From the NCBI GenBank assembly GCA_051208045.1, contig JBPJFY010000008.1, positions 62,001-126,000 on the forward strand: 64,000 nucleotides of DNA, read 5' to 3'. Numbering within the stretch: position 1 is the first letter of the stretch; every line of letters starts with the position of its first letter. Origin of the DNA: LZORAL124-50-18 sp051208045. Its GTDB lineage: Bacteria; Pseudomonadota; Gammaproteobacteria; Pseudomonadales; Oleiphilaceae. This document shows, one piece after another, positions 59,069 to 64,000 of the stretch. The translations under genes were made by a program, and so were the position numbers. The notes beneath the pieces are model-generated. The model was not told the DNA's origin. It worked only from the letters and a program-made list of their open reading frames with translations, and did no database searches.

Positions 59069-59117
59069 GCTTTATTTTTGATCATGGGTATGTGACAAAA
59101 GCTGAGGGTAAGCAGAG

Positions 59118-62100
59118 ATGGCGTCAAAAAAAGGTAATTCAAAGGACTCAACAACATCCAATTCCGGACAAGGTGATGCGAATGAGCCAAAGTCGGTAGC
59201 ATCGCCCAAGTCGCCCAAGTCGCCCAAGTCACCGAAATCACCGAAATCACCGAAAAGCCCCGACACGCCACATAGCCCAGGATCTGCCAACAGCCCCAAG
59301 ACACCCTGCACCCCTGGCAGCAATGATGCACCAGCCACGGTGCTCTCTGCCCACCCGGAAAATCAATCCAATGAAAGCGGCGCTTTGGGGGCCGGCGCAG
59401 GCATTGTGCATGAAACGCAGGAGGCCGAGGCGACGGGCTCCGAGTTCAAATCTTTTGCTCCAGCGTCAGAGAGTACCGCTGAACCGGCTGAGGAATCCGG
59501 TGATTCTCACAAACAGGAATCCGGTGCGGTCGGTGGTGCCGGTGTTGCCATGGCCAAAGAAGCATTCGAGGAAGGTGAGGAAGGTGCGTCGCTGAGCCAA
59601 GCCACGGAGACCCATGTGCCTGTGGAAGAAGGGAGTGAACCCGCAGGAAAAAGCCCGCGCGGGGTAGGCAGCGAGGGTGAAAAAGCGGCGCTGAGCGGCG
59701 AAGCGCAAGAGGCCACGCAATCGGATTCCGACGCTGGTGGCTCTGGCGCACCCGAATCCTCCTTCGTCGGGTTGGGGTCGGCCCCGGAACCCGTTACGGT
59801 TAAATCGCCCAAGACGCCGGCGTCTCCGAAAACACCTAAATCCCCTGAGTCCGTGGCTTCGCCCAAATCACCGGGTTCCGTGAAATCACCCGGTTCGGTA
59901 GACACAGCGCCAGAGCCGGTCACGGTCAAATCGCCCAAGACACCCAAGACACCAAAAACGCCTGAATCCGTGGCTTCGCCCAAATCACCGGGCACCGTGA
60001 AATCGCCTGGCTCGGTAGACACGGCCCCGGAGCCGGTCACGGTTAAATCGCCCAAGACACCCAAGACGCCGGAATCCGTGGCTTCGCCCAAATCACCGGG
60101 CACCGTGAAATCACCCGGTTCGGTAGACACAGCGCCAGAGCCGGTCACGGTCAAATCGCCCAAGACACCCAAGACGCCGGAATCCATGGCTTCGCCCAAA
60201 TCACCGGGCACCGTGAAATCGCCAGGCTCGGTAGACACGGCCTCGGAGCCGGTCACCGTCAAATCGCCCAAGACGCCGGCGTCTCCGAAAACACCTAAAT
60301 CCCCCGAATCCGTGGCCACGCCCAAATCACCGGGTACCGTGAAGTCGCCCGGTTCGGTAGATACAGCGCCGGAGCCGGTCACGGTTAAATCGCCTAAGAC
60401 ACCCAAGACGCCTGAATCCGTGGCTTCGCCTAAATCACCGGGCACCGTGAAATCGCCGGGCTCCGTAGACACAGCCCCGGAGCCGGTTACGGTTAAATCG
60501 CCTAAGACACCCAAGACACCCAAGACACCCAAGACACCCAAGACGCCCGAATCCGTGGCTACGCCCAAATCACCGGGCACCGTGAAATCACCGGGCTCGG
60601 TAGATACAGCGCCAGAGCCGGTGACGGTTAAATCGCCCAAGACACCCAAGACGCCGGAATCCGTGGCTTCGCCCAAATCACCGGGCACCGAGAAATCACC
60701 TAGCTCGGTAGACACGGCCCCGGAGCCGGTGACGGTTAAATCCCCTAAGACACCCAAGACGCCGGAATCCGTGGCTTCGCCCAAATCACCGGACACCGTG
60801 AAAACACCCGGCTCGGTAGACACAGCGCCAGAGCCAATCACGGTTAAATCACCCAAGACGCCGGAATCCGTGGCCACGCCCAAATCACCGGGTACCGTGA
60901 AGTCGCCCGGTTCGGTAGACACAGCCCCGGAGCCGGACACGGTCAAATCGCCCAAGACACCCAAGACGCCTGAATCCGTGGCTTCGCCCAAATCACCGGG
61001 CACCGTGAAATCGCCCGGTTCGGTAGACACCGCGCCGGAGCCGGTCACGGTCAAATCGCCCAAGACACCCAAGACGCCTGTGTCCGTGGCTTCGCCCAAA
61101 TCACCGGGCACCGTGAAATCGCCCGGTTCGGTAGACACAGCCCCGGAGCCGGTCACGGTCAAATCGCCCAAGACACCAAAAACGCCTGAGTCCGTGGCCA
61201 CGCCCAAATCACCGGGCACCGTGAAGTCGCCAGGCACGGTGGAGTCCGCGCCGGAGCCCGTCACCGTGAAATCGCCACCAACACCAAACTCGGTGGTGAC
61301 TCCCGACACACCTCCTTCTATTCCATCGCCAGTCAGCCCGGTCACCATCGGCGTCGATATCCCGGATGGGATTGACCAAGTACTGGAAGTGAACATCAAT
61401 ACCGAGATTGATCAGGAAACCAACATTGTCAAAATCACGGATATTGAAAACACGACAGACATCAACCAGGACACCAATATCGTCTACATCAAAGGCGAAG
61501 GCAGTGAGGTGATCGTGGTGGAGGTGGATATCACTCACATCAAGAACATCATTGATATTATCAATGTGATCGATGTGCTCAATATCACGGAGATCAATAA
61601 CAATTACGAGATCATTACGATCAAAGATGTGTACAACGTGGTAGATGTGTATAACTACATCGCTGCCCAGGCACAGAATGAGTCGGAGACTGCCGAAAGT
61701 ATACACATTGTCGCTGCGCAGGAAGCAACGATTCCTGTGACGCAAGAGTCTACGGAAACACAAGGCGATCAACCATCGCCGACCAGTCCGACCAGCCCGA
61801 CGTCCCCGACGTCCCCGACCATTCCAACGTCGCCGACCAGTCCAACGTCGCCGACCAGCCCGACGTCCCCGACCAGTCCAACGTCGCCGACCAGTCCAAC
61901 GTCGCCGACCAGTCCAACGTCGCCGACCAGTCCAACGTCGCCGACCAGTCCAACGTCGCCGACCAGTCCGACATCGCCGACCAGTCCGACGTCTCCGACC
62001 AGTCCGACCTCGCCGACCAGTCCAACATCGCCGACCAGCCCGACGTCCCCGACCAGCACGACATCGCCGACCAGTCCGACGTCGCCGACCAGTCCGACGT

Positions 62101-64000
62101 CGCCGACCAGTCCGACGTCGCCGACCAGTCCCACGTCGCCGACCAGTCCGACGTCCCCAGACGAAGTGCTAGTCGCTGATAATGTCCCGCCCACGACCAC
62201 CGTTACAGAGCAATCGGTCGCCGGGGGAAGCGTGGCGCAGACGTCGGAAACGACGGCCTCAGTGGTGATTACTATTGAAACCGTGACGGAATCAGTGCCA
62301 ACGGAGACCACGACGTTGCTTGAAGAGGTGGTGGTCATCACGCCGGCTGCACCCGTCGAAGAATCTACCTGGGTGGAAATGGAAAAAGAGACGGAGCTGG
62401 TGTGTCCCGTGGAACCGGGAAGTGGTCTCGGGCTGGAATCCAGTTTGACCGAGATTGTGTATGTGACGACAGAGTACAACGTTCAGGACGTCTACAACGT
62501 GGTCGACGTCGTGAATGTGAACAACAACTACAACGAAACTTTCCTGGAAAACGTCATTGATATCACCAATGTGATTGATGTGTACGAAGATCTGCCGAAG
62601 GAGGTGACCAGTCCGACGTCTCCGACCAGTCCAACGTCGCCGACCAGTCCAACGTCCCCGACCAGTCCAACGTCTCCGACCAGTCCGACGTCGCCGACCA
62701 GTCCGATGTCGCCAACCAGCCCGACGTCCCCGACCAGTCCAACGTCCCCGACCAGTCCAACGTCCCCGACCAGTCCAACGTCGCCGACCAGTCCGACGTC
62801 TCCGACCAGTCCGACGTCGCCGACCAGTCCGACGTCGCCAACCAGTCCGACCTCGCCGACCAGTCCAACGTCGCCGACCAGTCCAACGTCGCCGACCAGC
62901 CCGACGTCGCTGACCAGTCCGACCTCGCCGACCAGTCCAACGTCTCCGACCAGTCCAACGTCTCCGACCAGTCCAACGTCTCCGACCAGCCCGACGTCGC
63001 CAACCAGTCCGACGTCCCCGACCAGTCCAACGTCGCCGACCAGTCCGACGTCGCCGACCAGTCCGACGTCCCCGACCAGTCCGACGTCGCCGACCAGTCC
63101 GACATCGCCGACCAGTCCGACGTCCCCGACCAGTCCGACGTCGCCGACCAGTCCGACATCGCCGACCAGTCCGACATCGCCGACCAGTCCGACGTCCCCG
63201 ACCAGTCCGACGTCTCCGACCAGTCCGACGTCCCCGACCAGTCCGACGTCCGCGCACGAGGAAGTGGAGGCGGGCGGCCACAACCCGAGTTACGTGTTTA
63301 TCGAAAGAAACACGGATATCACCAATCAATCAGACGTGGTGAATGATATTGATGTCACTAATTTTACCGAGGTAAACAACGACATCGAGATCATCCACTC
63401 AGGCGAGGGTGGACAGGGTACCCTCCTCTCGTCTTCCATGAGTACCTCGTCCAGCAGTCAAGAGAGCAGTCTACAGGCCCCGGAGCCTGAAGAACCCCTG
63501 GACGAAAACGTACCGCGCGCGGAAGTGTCCGGTATCGTCTACTTCAGTGGCGCGCGCAGTGATGTCCTTGCCAATAATGTGACTGTCACGATTCAGGGCC
63601 AGAACGTCAGTGCGGTTACCGATGGTTCCGGACACTTCCAGATTTCCGGCGTGGATGCCAGCGACAGCTACGTGACCATCGAGGTGAGCGGGCAATTTGG
63701 TGGCCATGAAATTTACAGCCAACAGGTGGTGTACCTCAAGCCCGGGGCTGAGTTTGTCAATGTCGGCGGGATATCCAGTTTTGCCAAGCCAGCGTCTGAG
63801 GTTTCAACGACCACGCAGGACGGTGCGCAGGTGGATGTGACGCATGAGACCGAGGTCACTGCGGAAGGCGAGGTGACGACTGAACTTGTCGGCGGGAACG
63901 ATGATACCCAGTTTAACACCAGCGTAGACATCAATGCGGAGATCAATGCGGAGCAGGTGACGTGGGTGGATGGGGAAGTGAACACCGAGAACACGGTGAC
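59118..64000 (+). CDS. giant low-complexity Thr/Ser/Pro-repeat surface protein (3' end beyond window)
   Basis: Open from an ATG at 59118 to the window end: 1627 codons, no stop. No classical signal peptide (MASKKGNSKDSTTS). Layout: KSP-rich segment (about 25-60), acidic region (60-220), thirteen 36-residue-type units of the form SPKTPKTPESVASPKSPG (222-717), a beta-rich Asn/Ile/Val/Asp segment (755-860), a TSP tract (888-1014), a second beta-rich segment, a longer TSP tract (1163-1378), a third beta-rich segment, then a carboxypeptidase-regulatory-like beta sandwich (about 1467-1540; SGIVYFSGARSDV..TDGSGHFQISGV). Lack of a signal peptide plus the nearby type I operon suggest type I export as a large adhesin or matrix protein. 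Minus-strand open frames here are repeat artefacts. Confidence 0.85.
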   Translation, partial: MASKKGNSKDSTTSNSGQGDANEPKSVASPKSPKSPKSPKSPKSPKSPDTPHSPGSANSPKTPCTPGSNDAPATVLSAHPENQSNESGALGAGAGIVHETQEAEATGSEFKSFAPASESTAEPAEESGDSHKQESGAVGGAGVAMAKEAFEEGEEGASLSQATETHVPVEEGSEPAGKSPRGVGSEGEKAALSGEAQEATQSDSDAGGSGAPESSFVGLGSAPEPVTVKSPKTPASPKTPKSPESVASPKSPGSVKSPGSVDTAPEPVTVKSPKTPKTPKTPESVASPKSPGTVKSPGSVDTAPEPVTVKSPKTPKTPESVASPKSPGTVKSPGSVDTAPEPVTVKSPKTPKTPESMASPKSPGTVKSPGSVDTASEPVTVKSPKTPASPKTPKSPESVATPKSPGTVKSPGSVDTAPEPVTVKSPKTPKTPESVASPKSPGTVKSPGSVDTAPEPVTVKSPKTPKTPKTPKTPKTPESVATPKSPGTVKSPGSVDTAPEPVTVKSPKTPKTPESVASPKSPGTEKSPSSVDTAPEPVTVKSPKTPKTPESVASPKSPDTVKTPGSVDTAPEPITVKSPKTPESVATPKSPGTVKSPGSVDTAPEPDTVKSPKTPKTPESVASPKSPGTVKSPGSVDTAPEPVTVKSPKTPKTPVSVASPKSPGTVKSPGSVDTAPEPVTVKSPKTPKTPESVATPKSPGTVKSPGTVESAPEPVTVKSPPTPNSVVTPDTPPSIPSPVSPVTIGVDIPDGIDQVLEVNINTEIDQETNIVKITDIENTTDINQDTNIVYIKGEGSEVIVVEVDITHIKNIIDIINVIDVLNITEINNNYEIITIKDVYNVVDVYNYIAAQAQNESETAESIHIVAAQEATIPVTQESTETQGDQPSPTSPTSPTSPTSPTIPTSPTSPTSPTSPTSPTSPTSPTSPTSPTSPTSPTSPTSPTSPTSPTSPTSPTSPTSPTSPTSPTSPTSPTSPTSPTSTTSPTSPTSPTSPTSPTSPTSPTSPTSPTSPTSPDEVLVADNVPPTTTVTEQSVAGGSVAQTSETTASVVITIETVTESVPTETTTLLEEVVVITPAAPVEESTWVEMEKETELVCPVEPGSGLGLESSLTEIVYVTTEYNVQDVYNVVDVVNVNNNYNETFLENVIDITNVIDVYEDLPKEVTSPTSPTSPTSPTSPTSPTSPTSPTSPTSPTSPMSPTSPTSPTSPTSPTSPTSPTSPTSPTSPTSPTSPTSPTSPTSPTSPTSPTSPTSPTSPTSPTSPTSLTSPTSPTSPTSPTSPTSPTSPTSPTSPTSPTSPTSPTSPTSPTSPTSPTSPTSPTSPTSPTSPTSPTSPTSPTSPTSPTSPTSPTSPTSPTSPTSPTSPTSPTSPTSPTSPTSAHEEVEAGGHNPSYVFIERNTDITNQSDVVNDIDVTNFTEVNNDIEIIHSGEGGQGTLLSSSMSTSSSSQESSLQAPEPEEPLDENVPRAEVSGIVYFSGARSDVLANNVTVTIQGQNVSAVTDGSGHFQISGVDASDSYVTIEVSGQFGGHEIYSQQVVYLKPGAEFVNVGGISSFAKPASEVSTTTQDGAQVDVTHETEVTAEGEVTTELVGGNDDTQFNTSVDINAEINAEQVTWVDGEVNTENTV
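59786..61290 (+). repeat. tandem 108-bp-type repeats (13 units)
   Basis: Fourteen copies of the segment encoding EPVTVKSPK delimit thirteen units, most 108 bp. Some are shorter or longer through loss or gain of 9-bp CCCAAGACA steps; one unit carries five such steps. High DNA identity between units points to ongoing expansion or contraction. Confidence 0.92.
61780..62160 (+). repeat. Thr-Ser-Pro tandem tract 1
   Basis: About 42 near-perfect 9-bp steps (ACGTCGCCG / ACCAGTCCG alternating as an 18-bp unit) encode Thr-Ser-Pro repeats. Only synonymous changes occur apart from one Ile in place of Ser (ACCATTCCA near 61817). Confidence 0.93.
62608..63252 (+). repeat. Thr-Ser-Pro tandem tract 2
   Basis: About 71 further 9-bp steps with the same 18-bp unit as tract 1. 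Rare non-synonymous changes give Met or Leu (CCGATGTCG near 62703; ACGTCGCTG near 62904). A likely site of replication slippage. Confidence 0.93.

Noticed and set aside
58900..59117. c-di-GMP (GEMM) riboswitch in the adhesin leader
   Set aside because: A short CCTCCGG stretch is reminiscent of GEMM, but the conserved flanking helices and tetraloop receptor are absent.
59507..61399. 630-codon minus-strand open frame rich in Gly/Val/Asp repeats
   Set aside because: It mirrors the 108-bp plus-strand repeats; repeat composition leaves several frames open. The plus frame from 59118 has a start, sensible non-repeat flanks and continuity to the window end.
61780..63252. CRISPR-like periodicity
   Set aside because: The units are contiguous 9/18-bp coding repeats without unique spacers, so this is a coding minisatellite.
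61769..63329. Several minus-strand open frames of (LVGDVG)n, (DWSATS)n and (RRTG)n type
   Set aside because: All are shadows of the 9-bp Thr-Ser-Pro DNA repeat; none has a ribosome-binding site or a plausible non-repetitive domain.

Overview
The window looks like the chromosome of a free-living, probably marine or halophilic, gammaproteobacterium. The evidence is gene content: RlmG, an LdcA-type decarboxylase, MalEFG with a MalS-type amylase, ArgH, FlgK, a SPFH protein and a GGDEF protein. GC content is moderate and many genes have good Shine-Dalgarno sites. The genus is not decidable from sequence alone; an Oceanospirillales-like origin is a guess. No tRNA, rRNA or CRISPR was seen.

Positions 1-9.3 kb are ordinary: two orphan periplasmic solute-binding proteins, rlmG, an Orn/Lys/Arg decarboxylase, and a 1214-residue membrane Ser/Thr kinase with a C-terminal FGE-sulfatase-like domain.

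Positions 9.2-27.1 kb hold the most unusual system: a diversity-generating retroelement (DGR) inside a tandemly duplicated locus. It has a DGR-type reverse transcriptase (YVDD; GLPIGNLTSQ), an Avd-like helical accessory protein, a 122-bp adenine-rich template repeat (TR, 14849-14970), and four variable repeats (VRs) at the extreme 3' ends of four exported DUF1566/Lcl-type genes. VR1 and VR2 differ from TR at 22 and 18 positions (hand count), every one an adenine in TR. VR3 and VR4 also carry non-adenine changes. A second DGR copy has decayed: a deleted RT remnant (24150-24618) lies between VR3 and its downstream target. A fragment of manB fused to the 3' tail of the kinase gene (22021-22168) marks the tandem-duplication junction. 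Between the two copies sits an orphan type VI secretion effector module (Tle1-like lipase, DUF2931 candidate immunity protein, DUF4123 adaptor, small partners). A GNAT acetyltransferase and phosphomannomutase close the locus.

Positions 27.3-45.4 kb are mostly housekeeping and signalling: a tautomerase, a LysR regulator, a zinc-ribbon/SPFH pair, a solute-binding protein next to a membrane diguanylate cyclase, an M15-like peptidase with a lipoprotein, a malEFG operon without malK facing a lipoprotein MalS, a 34-residue Cys/Gly-rich small protein, a double-domain solute-binding protein, a universal stress protein and argH.

Positions 45.6-64 kb form a surface-protein region. A translationally coupled type I secretion operon (TolC-like lipoprotein with a C-terminal SPOR-like domain, LuxR-HTH/ATPase regulator, 1279-residue double ABC exporter, HlyD-type adaptor) lies near a giant low-complexity protein that starts at 59118 and runs off the window. 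That protein carries thirteen Lys-Thr-Pro/Ser-Pro repeats and two long Thr-Ser-Pro tracts. It is the likely export substrate. A long isolated flgK and an unrecognised gene lie between them.
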